A stretch of DNA of 64,000 bases from positions 33,106,055-33,170,054 of the forward strand of contig NC_057762.1 in the NCBI RefSeq assembly GCF_010389155.1, written 5' to 3'. The DNA comes from Erigeron canadensis. Taxonomy: Eukaryota; Streptophyta; Magnoliopsida; Asterales; Asteraceae. Both the position numbers and the translations under genes were made by a program. Below the pieces are notes generated by a model, which worked only from the letters and a program-made list of their open reading frames with translations, had not been told where the DNA came from and did no database searches. Below, one piece after another: positions 1 to 11,456 of the stretch; position 1 is the stretch's first letter, and every line of letters starts with the position of its first letter.

Positions 1-3000
1 GTACTAGCTAGTTACTAATAAAATATATAACTATACTAAAGTGGCTGTTATTTTCTCAAACAATGTGTCAAGTTGATACACCATGAGTTATTTGATGTGT
101 GTTTTTGGCTAATAGGATGGAACTTTGTCTCTTTTTTTGGTGTCTCTTTGGTCTAAAGCTCTGTAGCATTTGACTAAGTAAAATGAGAATAAATTCTATT
201 GAAAAGGCTGAAAGGATGGGTTTTTTTTCACCATAGTGATCATTTTCAATCCAAAGTTGTTATTTATTAATGTTCGAATTATCAGACTTGGGCAAATTAA
301 GACCTGGACAATGTGTTACAACATAATGATTTAGCTTAAACCTAGTCATGCAACTTTCAATCTACCTCAAAAAATAAAAAAAATTTGATGTTACTTTTAA
401 CTTGATAATCAGTTTCTAACACATCGAGTTTTCTCACTCTTCATTGTCAAAGAAAGACTTTAAGTATTAAAAGGCACTTAGATACTAAACATATAATCGG
501 TTTATGTATTATTTCTTGTGAATTATTTCATTAATTTCATCGATCATATATGAGTTGTCACTCTTATCAATCTTCAAAATCCAAATTTATATACAGGTAT
601 AATACAATAAGTTCAAACCAGATAGCAGCATCAACAAGTGGACAGAATGTCAATGGAATAGTCCCTGGATGGATGCTTTGACTTTGACAAAGTCAATTAA
701 GCTGGAAAAACTGGTCAACAAACCCTCCCCCTCTTTTTTGGTGATATAAGATCTTCAATAAATTTCGTCTCTAATAATTTTGGCTTGAATTATGGGAACA
801 TGTAAGAACCTAGCTACCAATGAAAGACAAAAATGAACAACCTTTTTTTTTCTTCGATCTTCTTCTTTCCCAATTTACATAGTTTAAAGTTGTTTTGTGT
901 GCACATTTTAAGATTGTTATAACTTTATTTTCCTTAACTGTTGCTTCTTGTACGTCAGTCTTTGTTCCAGGTTTGTTTTTTCCAAAATTTTGGAAAGCGT
1001 AAATGTTAGGACACGTCTGTTTATTTAAGGAAGCTATTTGTACATCATCAAAAACTAATAAAGAAGGGAGAATAGTTTTACTATAACTAGCCTATACCCA
1101 CGCAATACGACGAGACTAACCATTTCATGCATGATTGCAAACGTACTTATGATGATGTTTGTGTCGTTTGTTTTGCGACCCATTGATCAACATGGTTCTA
1201 ATTATTAATGTTTCGCAATACATTTATCAATTATAAAATTTAAGGTCATAACATCTCCGATGCTATGAACTTAAAGTAAATAGCATTGCCATATACTATA
1301 AAAGTAACATCCAATGTCATCTTCTGCGTGTTTTGTTCCAATGCTCTCATGCCAAATTTTTCATAAAATTCAATTTTTAAGACAAAAATTAGAAGTATTT
1401 GGATTAAATAAGAGGATATACGACCCATTTTTTCTATTAGCAAGTTCATCGAAGTTCATGGGATTAACTTGTACTATACCTTATAAACTTCTATAAGCTA
1501 GCATTGCAAAACAATGGTAGTTTATAGTGTACGTTGTTGCATTAATCTCACCTTTTTATATATATGTTATTATCATAGAATGGACATCTCCTATTCTCCT
1601 ATGGATTAACGCTGAAGATACTCCAAGTAAATTCCTTAGCGTGAGTTGTAAGTATATATAGCTTGGTGAATTGAATAAATTCTACTACAAATCTAAGACA
1701 ATAGAGACATGTTGAAAGAATAGAGACCACTTATTTTCTCTGTTTCCTCTATAACCGGTTTCTATAAGCTTGTACTAGTGAAATGAAATATAAAAGTGAA
1801 AAAAACCCAATATATTTTGGTTCACAAGTCACTTTGTAAATAGGGGTAAAAGTAATAGGATAAGGTATAAGGTAGCCTTTTAGTTATACACAAAGTGTAA
1901 TTTTAAGTTTTTGAAAATTAGGATCAGATATCCATCCATTACATGTATAATAAGTTTTGTTTTTGGACGGCAAAAGGAATATAATATAAGGATCGACTAG
2001 CAAGATTCTAGTGATTAAAGTACAAATCGAAAAATCATAACAGGCAATAGACTAGATTCTTTTCAAAATTTTAACTGTATATAATAAATTTTTATTATGT
2101 TAACTAATTTGTTACTGTTTGAAATCTAAACAAAAGATACTTTTAAAAAACTTTAATTTATTATTCTATATTTGAAAGAAAAAAAAGGAAGAAAAAGGTT
2201 ATGTTACTAACATATCAGTACATTATATTGTTCGTGACATAAAAAATGATGTTGATCAGATATCTTTAACAGTATTCTAGATATTTTACACTTAAACAAT
2301 TACCATGAACATTTATTTTTGGCTCAAATAATAATTGTGCTAAAAAGGTAGGGTCATTAGTCAAACATCACTATGTTATTTCAGGGAATGTGAAAATGAG
2401 TATGTTGATCAGTTGATCCATCAATTTTTTTCTTTTACTACTCTGTTTGGTGTTTTATTCTTTTTGGATGTTGCTACATAATTACCTACCATCTTGCTAG
2501 ATGCCTAGATGATAGTAAAATTTTTCTATTCGTCGTTCAAAAAAACAGTAAATACTTTGATTAAGATATTCGTACTATTCGTCGTTCAAAAAAACAGTAA
2601 ATACTTTGATTAAGATATTCGTATCATCATTTTTGATTGGTGTACCACAATGTACAACTTTTATAGCTTACTGTACAAACTGGTAATGCATGATTTTAGT
2701 AAATTTATCAAAAAAGTGGTACAAATATCACTTCCCTTTGATTAAGGATTAAATGACACTTGATTGACAAAGAAGCACTAATTGATGCAGCAATTAACAA
2801 TTTCCTTTTAATCGTTAAAAAAAAACAATTTTCTTTATACCATGGTTTTTAATTGCGGAACAATTATGTTGGACAGGGGACTATTTTCTTATAAAGTTTA
2901 TGTGTAGGACGCTTTATTTATCTAGATAATCAGCAACGTTATGGTGAATTGAAATAACTCTATTTTCTTTGACCAAACATAATTTTATTTTTGTTATTGA

Positions 3001-4392
3001 ATTTCTCATAAATAAATTGCACGATAAAAATAAGTGTTTCGTGCTGGTATATCTTTCCAATTTTTTCGGCTTGTTCCTTTTAAGCGGGTTAACTTTGACT
3101 TTATTAATTGCTTCTTTTTCCTATCAATTTCAATCCTACAAATAAAAAACTTGGGTACATATATAAGCGTCTTTTGCAATATAAACGCGTCTTGAGTTGT
3201 AGAAAAGGTTTGGTAAAGTTTTAGACGAAATTTGGACTCAAAGTAAAGCGTAAGCCGTAAGGTATTGGGCATGTTGATTTTCTCCATGGACTTTTGAACA
3301 TGTTGGGATTAAGTCAGAGTCCGAAATGGTTTGAAACTTTATCTTTGAGTTTGAGATATATTTTTGATAATGTCTTCATTTGTCAAAAACTTTTTCATTT
3401 CACAAGACGATAAGGAAAAACAAAAAAGTACAAGAACTGATGTTAAGCAGAGTATTTCGTGTTCTTCATTGTTGTCCAGAAATTAATGTTTTGATTATTT
3501 TATCATTTCAAATGATAAACACCATTTGAGTGAGCTTAATCATGTTTTTAAGGGTACGTTTCTTTTTTAGTTATCAAGTCTTGAGTTTATTAAGTGTCTG
3601 AATATATAAATAATGTTTGTATGTATTAAGTCCCAAATATGTAATTGACAGTTTTTTTTTGTTTATTAAATCAAAAATAAAACATGAAATTTAACTGAAT
3701 TTATTAAATTCTTAACCATTAAGTCTATTAAGTTAACATGACCTAAAACTAAAACAACATGTGGTCTATCTACAGGCCTACAGCCCATATTTTGGCCCGC
3801 TCTCGCTTAGCCCAAAAATCGTTGGCAGCCCAGTATGGTCTGATGAACATAAGTAGATAACTCATCTTTCATTCTTTTGTGGAGAAAATGTAACCTGTAT
3901 TTCTTAAACGTTTTTAATTTTTTTTTTATTGATATATTGTATATTTTTTGGTTTGCAGTTCTAAAAAAGAAAAAGGGGGAAAAAAAAGAATTGGAAAAAG
4001 TAGAAAGCCTTTGATCCAAATTTAACAATGCCATCCTAAGCCCAATAATCAATCCAACAAGCCTGATCTCCAACATAAATGAATCATATGATAGATTTTT
4101 ACAAAAAAGAAAAAAAAATCTTCTTCTTAGAAGTTAGCACTAATCTTTTTTAGCAGTTTAGAATTATGTGTTTGAAAGTGACATAAAAAAGAAACATGAA
4201 CCCCAATATTAATCAGTGAACAGCAGGAGCTAGATGCTCATTGCTCTTATTGATAGTTTGATACTTAATAAAAATTACTCTATCAAATTATTAAATAATA
4301 TAAATTTTAGATGTGGTCTTGTGGATAGTATCCAAAATACTCTTTCAGCTTACATCTTAATTAACACCCGTTTATATCTTATTTAGTCAAAA
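1..4392. other. AT-rich intergenic tract
   Basis: No convincing gene on either strand. The short open frames here (for example near 1246-1496, 3006-3287 and 3807-4076) have low-complexity translations, no recognisable domain and no splice context. The tract holds a perfect 49-bp tandem duplication (annotated separately). At about 1087 the sequence reads, on the minus strand, a GC-rich hairpin followed by CTAG and T, which resembles a Helitron 3' end; no matching 5' end was identified. Confidence 0.6.
2526..2623. repeat. Perfect 49-bp tandem duplication
   Basis: The unit beginning ctattcgtcgttcaaaaaaa occupies 2526-2574 and is repeated without any mismatch at 2575-2623. Identity over the full unit in fast-evolving intergenic DNA suggests a recent duplication. 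Confidence 0.95.
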
Positions 4393-4713
4393 CTAGCATT
4401 GTACCCGCGCGATGCGGCGGTGGTCGTGACGGCGACGGTGTGGTGGTGGAGGCGAGTGTTGGTGGTAGATGCGGCGTCGAATGCCGTAGATAATTCATAT
4501 AAAAGTAATTGATTTAAAAGGTTAATGAAGATATTTTAGAAAAATAAAGGATTGATAGTGTAATTTAATTATTAATGTTAAGAGAATAGTGTATGTGAAA
4601 ATATTTTAAAGGGTTGTAGCCTTGTAGGTGAAAATATTACATAGGAGGGCATTTTAGACATTTCTCCATGTAACTTTTAACATAAGGGTATTTTCTTTAA
4701 TATAGAGTATAGA
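4393..4713 (-). mobile_element. Short non-autonomous Helitron
   Basis: Read on the minus strand, the element starts with TCTATACTCTATATTAAAG directly after a host A. It ends with a GC-rich hairpin (around ccgcatcgcgcggg) and CTAG followed by a host T. A TC start, a hairpin just before CTRR and insertion between A and T are the structural marks of Helitrons. The body near the 3' end is rich in GGCGGTGG-type units. No Rep/helicase coding sequence is present, so it must depend on enzymes encoded elsewhere. Confidence 0.7.
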
Positions 4714-5056
4714 TATTCTTTCATATACGATCGAGTAACCAACTTATTTAGTATCATACTCGTATTTTTAAAATAAATTATTTTAAAAATTCTAAACATA
4801 GCTTACTGTATGTCAATCACTAATCATCAGATATTTTTGCAAGTTTATTAAATTTGACATTTTTAATATTTTTGAAAAGTTATATAATATACATGAAAAA
4901 ACCTTATGTGAAGTTCCGATCATGTCGTTGATTGGTGTCTCTTAAGGTTATTAACGTTGAGACCTTAATTTGGTGTACCCAAAAACCTTTTGCTAAAGTA
5001 TGATTTTGATTGATCATTATAGTATTCGCATTTTCCATTCCAATATACATTGCTAC

Positions 5057-5481
5057 TAGAGGTGTTCAAATTTATTCTAATTCAAATATCCGAAAATCCG
5101 ATCCGATTTTATTTGAAATTTCGGATATTCGAATCTGAAATTTCGGATTCGTATAGTAATATTTGAAAACTTCGGATATTTAGGATATCCGAAATATCCG
5201 AAAACCTTATTTTTCAAAAAAATCAAAATTTTATTATTTTATATCCAAAGATAGCCGAAACTATCCGAGAATTATTCGAAAATATCCGAAAATATCCAAA
5301 AGTATCCGAGAAATTTATAGTCAATATTCGAAAATATCTGAAAAATATATATATTTCTTAAAACTCGGATATTTCGGATAGTTCAAATATATGTTCAGAT
5401 ATTGAAATCCATTATCCGAAATTTTTGATATTTGAAATTCGAGTATCCGAAACTTAGAATATCCGACTTTGAACACCCTTA
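5057..5481. mobile_element. hAT-like MITE with 8-bp TSD
   Basis: The ends are near-matching inverted repeats: taGAGGTGTTCAAAT on the left, and TAAGGGTGTTCAAAG on the right read in reverse complement. The element is flanked by a perfect 8-bp direct duplication, attgctac, at 5049-5056 and 5482-5489; an 8-bp duplication is typical of the hAT superfamily. The interior has no coding capacity and consists largely of reiterated TATCCGAAA-type motifs in both orientations, possibly subterminal transposase-binding sites. A truncated relative lies at about 51003-51145. Confidence 0.75.
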
Positions 5482-5489
5482 ATTGCTAC

Positions 5490-7090
5490 CCTTTGATAAG
5501 CATCTTAAAATGTAACCATTAGTTTCGTCGGTTTAATGAAGCCATGTATCCATTTTCGTGTAGTTGATGATGGCGCCATGGTTCAATTTGAATATATACG
5601 GAATTTTTGTGAACCAAACAGACCCTTAAAAATAACACGTGTGTCGACACTAGTCTACACCATCAAAAGTCGTAGTCTATAGCAGTGAAACACATATCTA
5701 ATCAATATAGTTATAACGAAGCTAGATAACAAAGGCAAATTAAGTTGACGTTTTGATTTAATTCTAATCTCGTGAGTTAAGGAAATAGACGTAATTGTCT
5801 TTGCCTACGGACAAAAACTTTCAATTCCCGTGAAGGAAAGAAAACCCCTTTATACTAGACAAAAACGTCCCTTTTATATATCAATACAAAATCATATCAT
5901 ATCTATTACCTAGTGTGCTTAGTTTAAGTGTTATTTATCATTAAAATACTCAATTTGATTTGCTTCCATACTTAATTTTTGTTGGAAAAAACATTTGGTA
6001 GCTTCAAATATATCGTTATTTTTTTTTATATATATTAGCTAAGCAACTCGGGTTTAACCCAGGCATTGTCATCAAAATTTAAAAAAAAAATTGTAAAAAA
6101 ATGCATGTAATTTTTCTTATCAATATATTATAATTTGATATGAAGATAGTTAATCGACTAATACAATGATACGTAAAATAAGAGTATATGTTGCGTTAAC
6201 AAAGTATAAAAAGACATTTAATAATATTATTAAAAAAATTAAGATTTATTTGTTTCAAATAAAAGACTAGAAGTTTTAAATAAGCATTAAGTGAGTTTTT
6301 TTTTTTTTTTTGTCAAATATGATATCATAAATAAAGGAAAAAACTTTTTAAAAAATGTGTGATTTTGACACATCATAATCTTTATAAAAATACTTTTAAA
6401 AAACAATCTTACATATAAAGAGCCCACATTGAATTAATATTTCAAAATTTAAGATTCTAAATGACTAACATGACCCTGTAATATCAATTTTAGTCATATT
6501 TATTTTTAAGAGTTTTATTAATGAAAGTGATTCAGTATAAATTATTTACTACATGTCTTGCACCATTAGCCTATCGGAGACTCGGAGAGGACTCACGTCC
6601 CATAAGATGTAGTGATGTACTCATGTACACATATAAGTTGGAAAGTATTCCAATGTACTGATCATTCCTTTTTTCAGCATTTACTTAAAAGCAGACTTGC
6701 TTGGTGAATGATCACCACCTAGTTTTCATTTTGTAATCCCTTTGTCACTTTTTGCTGTTTCGGCCTTATCAGGCAAAAAGTTGTATAATATACTGCATCA
6801 ACATATTTATACATTCTATCTTGTTACATCGACACGTGTCGACATAGTAGTTGAGTAGATGGTTCTTCTGTTATCCAAGAATGTTTAAAAGGATAGCCAT
6901 GACATGACTATGAGCCATGGGATCCAACCTTAGCCTGACACTCTGATCATGGAATTTGTGGCCAATGTATCACACCCGTGAACATTGCATTTTAATTTGT
7001 CCCCTTTTTGGCTCTACCCACCATTCCCAACCAAAATAACATTATTACGTGGTAACAAACTCTACTTCCCCCATATAAGTAAAAAACAAA
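5490..7090. other. Intergenic tract, nothing recognisable
   Basis: AT-rich sequence with homopolymer runs (for example poly-T near 6299-6312). No open frame with a recognisable product, no RNA gene and no clear transposon boundaries were seen. Confidence 0.5.
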
Positions 7091-7109
7091 ATACCAATAA
7101 CACTCATTC

Positions 7110-7255
7110 CATTGCGTTCAAGTGGTTAAGGTGAAATACTATCTATTAATTTCAATAATGATAAGTTTAAGGGTTCAAATTGCACATATGACAACAAGCT
7201 AGTTTGAGTTTGTGAGTTTTTTTCTTCTCACCTTTCATTTAGCCGTTTAAAAGTA
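7110..7255 (+). mobile_element. Possible SINE fragment
   Basis: A tRNA-like internal polymerase III promoter is suggested by tggttaaggtg near 7122 (A-box-like) and gggttcaaattgc near 7171 (B-box-like, one or two mismatches from GGTTCRANTCC). There is no clear poly-A tail or target duplication, and it abuts the antisense SINE that follows, so the limits are approximate. Confidence 0.35.
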
Positions 7256-7256
7256 A

Positions 7257-7483
7257 GTAACTCTCAATACCGTCTTTCACGGGTTTTGGGTTCCAATACC
7301 GTTTTTGACGGTATATGGGGGAGGTTAATATGTAGATAGCCTTACCCCTACCAAAGGTAAAGAGGATGCTTCCAGGTTCTACCATAGGTAAAAGGACCTC
7401 CAGCCTTGTTGGGCATGAGGATCGAACACGTGACCTCTGTTTCCAGAGGCATGAGCTCCAACCACTGATCCTTAGCCGTTTCT
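7257..7483 (-). mobile_element. SINE of the Au-like type, antisense
   Basis: Read on the minus strand, it begins with agtggttggagctcatgcc (A-box region), followed by cacgtgttcgatcctcatgc (B box matching the tRNA GTTCGATCC core). It continues through a conserved body to ...accgtcaaaaacggtattgg and a final cgtgaaagacggtattga. From general knowledge this layout resembles the widespread plant Au SINE family; the assignment is by memory of the pattern, not by a search. Confidence 0.65.
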
Positions 7484-8057
7484 TTATGTAAATTGTATGA
7501 TCTTTGTGTATTGCACTTGAAAGAAAATAATCGGGTGGGCTAGTGGCTTGTCATTGATTCAATATTTGCCTTAAAAAAAACATTAACAAAGCAAATTAAA
7601 AAATCAAAATAATGATGTTTCTTTGAGCTATTGATTTATGCAAAAAAGTTCCATTTAAGCTAGCTATATCTCATTTTAATTATAAACAGTCTAATCTATA
7701 TATAGGCGAAAAACACCTATAAAACGGGTCAAATAAGTTGAAAGTTAATAATTTAACAAGTATAAGTACTTTTATTTGCGACAACCTAAATTGTTTTGTG
7801 TAACAACTTGATTAAAAGCACAATCATATATAGGTGTATCACACATGTAAATACTTCATAAAAAAACATGAAAACGTTAAAGAATATTTATACAAGTCAA
7901 AAGTCAAAACTAACACGGAACTTAAAGAAAAAACTACTGTATATTTTTAGATCAAAACATAAACCAGACTGCATTAACCGCTAGTATGGTTTGGAGTTAT
8001 ACTAGTATTTGCATGATTGACATAATGAATCCAAAAGTTAGCCTCGTGAACTTCCAC

Positions 8058-8065
8058 TATATAAA
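8058..8065 (+). promoter_or_regulatory. TATA box of Ole e 1-family gene
   Basis: TATATAAA lies 37 bases before the first in-frame ATG at 8095. A start of transcription about 30 bases downstream would fall only a few bases before that ATG. This leaves open that the second in-frame ATG (8119) is the real initiation codon. Confidence 0.5.
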
Positions 8066-8094
8066 AACAACTTCATCTGCACCAAAAGATTAGT

Positions 8095-9851
8095 ATGAAT
8101 CATACTTGGTTTTCCAAAATGTCTCCTTGGGTTTCATTTGTGGTACTAGTCCTGTGTTTTTCCTTCAGTGTCGTTTCCGATGCTAGACATCGGAAACAAC
8201 TGCCATCACCAGCCGTTCTTGTCGGAACGGTCTACTGTGACACTTGCTTCCATCAAGAAGCATCCAAATCCACCCACTTCATCCCAGGTAATCTGTGTAG
8301 TTGACATTTTTGTGTTTTGTGTTTTTATAGCTTTAGTTAAGTATATATACACTATCTTTTTTAACTTGTTTTACGAGTCTCCCCGAAAGAGATTATATGA
8401 TGCTGACTATCGAAAAGACAATTATTCACATATATAGTATATCACGGTTCACACATTTGCGTCGAACCTACAATCATTTTTTGGTTTTTAGTCGTCAAAT
8501 CTAATTATACCTTTAGACCAAAACGCGGTCCTTTTGTGTGATACGATTGGAACTTTAAGGTGTAAAACTATATTCATTGTCCATGAGAGTACTCAACCTA
8601 GCTAGAAAACTTTCTCAACGAGATAGATTCTAAGTTCTATAACCACTCCCAAAGATGACAAACTTAACTTCTTGTAATTTTGCCATACAAGTTCTATTTA
8701 ATCAATTTCAAATTGATTTTCAAAAATTGACACAACAGTATCAATAATGTTTTGTCAGTACTTCTTTAGCCTTTTATTAAGCCCTCTAACAGTGTTTGAG
8801 TTTAATTAGTTACACAATCAGTTAATAATTGAATTAATCCTTATCCCTTATATAAGTAGACAAGTTTTTTGGAGTTTCAATCGAGCTCGTTAGTCCGTTA
8901 GAGCACATGTAACTTCAATTTGCCCTTTGTTAGGAAAGAGTTACTAAAAAAGGAAGTTTGCGAGTGTATACTTTTGATGTCATGTTTATTGATAGATGTT
9001 GATATGGTTGTGTAGGGGCGACAGTGGCGGTGGAATGCGGCGGTAGCACCCAAAAGCCGTCATTCCACAAGGAAGTAAAGACAAATGCAAAGGGCGAGTT
9101 CAAAGCTAAACTTCCACTTTCCGTTAGCAAAGATATAAACAAAATTAAAGGGTGTTCCATGAGACTAATCCGCAGCGGATCGCCATATTGCGCGGTGGCA
9201 GCCACTGCCGCCTCATCAGAAATCCATTTCAAATCAAAACACCGCGGAACTCATATTTTCTCAGCCGGTTTCTTCACATTTAAGCCAGAATTATGTAACC
9301 AAAAAGATTCCACCCCAAAAGATTTCCCACCCGCTCTTCCTGACCCCCCAGCACCATTTCTACCACCTGTTGGAGGCGGAGGCGGCTTACTACCTCCACT
9401 ACCTGTACCGGACTTACCCATTCCACCTGTAGTTCCACCGTTGATTCCACCACTACCACGCCTCCCGGGGGGCCCACTGCTCCCACCCATTAACAACAAA
9501 AAAAGTTCAAAAAACGACAAACTATCTGACAAAAAAATATTCGGATTCCCTTTCCCTCCCAACCCATTACAACCACCCATGTTACCTCCATTACCATTAG
9601 TGCCATCACCGCCATCACTAATTCCACCTTTGCCGTTCCAACCGCCACCACCGGCATTACTTCCACCTCTCATTCCGTCACCACCACCGGCATCAGTATT
9701 TCCACCATTGTTTCCACCATTCCCAACCATACCAGGTCTAACTCCATCACCCCCACCACCTCCGCCGCCTGCTTTTCCGATTCCTTTACCTCCGATACCT
9801 TTAATACCAGGACTCCCGCCGGTCCCACCATCCAGAAAAACCACCCCTTGA
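8095..9851 (+). CDS. Pollen Ole e 1/extensin-family proline-rich wall protein
   Basis: Two exons, 8095-8287 and 9016-9851, with a 728-bp GT-AG intron (phase 1), give 342 residues. The N-terminus has a hydrophobic signal peptide (either Met1 or Met9 would leave it intact), so the product is probably secreted. Residues ~40-155 form an Ole e 1 domain: VGTVYCDTC at its start, FIPGATVAVEC across the exon junction, then GCSMRL, YCAVA and ELCNQ, supplying six cysteines able to pair. From ~162 to the end the chain is a proline-rich tail of PPLP/LPPL repeats resembling extensin or PRP proteins, with one lysine-rich break (NNKKSSKNDKLSDKK). Such proteins associate with pectin or extensin in the cell wall; the tissue of expression cannot be told. 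Glycine-rich frames on the opposite strand are shadows of the proline tail. Confidence 0.9.
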
Positions 9852-11229
9852 TGTATTGTACTGTATAATTTTTTGAAGTCACGTTTTGATACATATAAAT
9901 ATTGCTTTTACTTATAAACTTTTCATATATATAGTTTAATGGATGGTATTGTAATTTTTTTAGCTTGAATAAATTTAACATTGTTAAATGTGAGATGTAT
10001 ATGATTACTAAACATATTTATTATTTAGGCATTTAGAGTTACAGACTTAGAATTAATATTAGTTCTGCTAGCTGTTAATGAACTATAAACACAAATCTAT
10101 ATTCAACTGAAAAACAACTTTACGCGAAACTTAATTACAAGAGAAAAGTGTCTGTATCAGCTAAAAACCATATCAAAAAAGAAGTAAAGCATGAAAAAGA
10201 GATATAATGACACGAAGATCCGAATTAATATTTAAGAACCCAAAACGATTCTCGAATCTCAATGGTACTGGTCCTTCGTTAGCCACACGGTTTGTGTTGT
10301 TGGGATCTACGTACCCTGCACTCATACCAGTTTTTGGTTACCACATCAAATCAAACAATCACGTTTATGCCAATAATAAATAAGCATACACGAAAGATAC
10401 TGTATCTAATTGTCATTAGTTTGGTTGTTTCAAAATGCAAATTAAATGTGTAATCCTTTTTCTTTCTTTTCGGAAACAAATAACTGTATGTTATGTCAAT
10501 CATGGATGATGGTCTCACTAAATTTAAGCTATTTATCTCATAGTCCCCCTTTATGAGTTTTTAACTTTTTATTATTTGATTCATTCGAGTCATAAAAGTA
10601 GTCAATATTGCTCATATGGGTAAAGGTGTACTGGAAAAATTTTATTTTAAAATAACATTGACTCGTCTATTGATAAGCCACTCAAATAGTCGAATGTATT
10701 GTGATATCAGCTACTTAATTAATGAGATGTTAGCAAATTTTGGACCCCGCGACTTAATTGTCTCGTTAAAACGGTTAGGTGATTTTTGTAGATTTGCAAT
10801 AAACCTTCAACGGTTTAATGAAAAATAATTTTATCATAAATATATTTTTTTAAAAGTGTGCAAGAAATCAAGAAATAACTCGTAGTAGAAACCCAAACAG
10901 AATGTGATATAGCAAAAACATCAATTTTAAGTTCAGATTTCAAACGGATATAATGTAGCAAAATGCAAGTAGCGGCTCGTTTAAAAACTTACACTACAGG
11001 TGATTGCGATTATTCGTTTTCCTATTTAATGCCAATATCACAACCACACAATCAAGATTAAAAAAAATCACAAAAAAAAAAGTTATACAGAAAAAATCCA
11101 AAAACCAAACTTAAAAAAAGAAAGAAATACTAACAAAAAACATTAGAAAAAGTTCAAAAAACCTTTTATATAAAACCAAATAAACAGTTTTTCCACCAAT
11201 AAAATAAGTTTCTTTCTTTTTCTTTTTAG
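9852..11229. other. Intergenic, 3' flank of Ole e 1-family gene
   Basis: AT-rich sequence. It should contain the 3' untranslated region and polyadenylation signals of the preceding gene (aataaa-like sequences occur near 9967). A 70-codon frame at 10616-10828 has no recognisable similarity and is not called a gene. Confidence 0.5.
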
Positions 11230-11456
11230 TCATTGGATTAGTCGACGTCGGGGTTGGTTATTATAAAACAACTATTAAAGTAAAACAAATAAGACAAGAT
11301 CTTGACCCTTAGATCTTGATATAATTGATAGACGAAGGACAAACATATATTGATGCATTATGATTTTCATGATACACGGTGATTTTAACCTATTGTTTTA
11401 TTTGTTATTTTACTTTAATACTTGTTTCGTTTTACTTAGAACCGTCGACGTCACAT
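11229..11456. repeat. Fold-back inverted repeat, possible MITE
   Basis: The left arm (gtcgacgtcgg ... ctattaaagtaaaacaaataa) and the right arm (ttatttgttattttactttaata ... ccgtcgacgtcac) are imperfect reverse complements separated by about 100 bases. The pairing gtcgacgt/acgtcgac recurs near both outer ends. No target duplication was recognised, so the element class is unknown. Confidence 0.4.

Noticed and set aside
9251..9844. Long glycine-rich open frame on the minus strand
   Set aside because: It is the complement of the proline-rich tail of the Ole e 1-family gene (CCN codons read as NGG); no start context, splice signals or family match.
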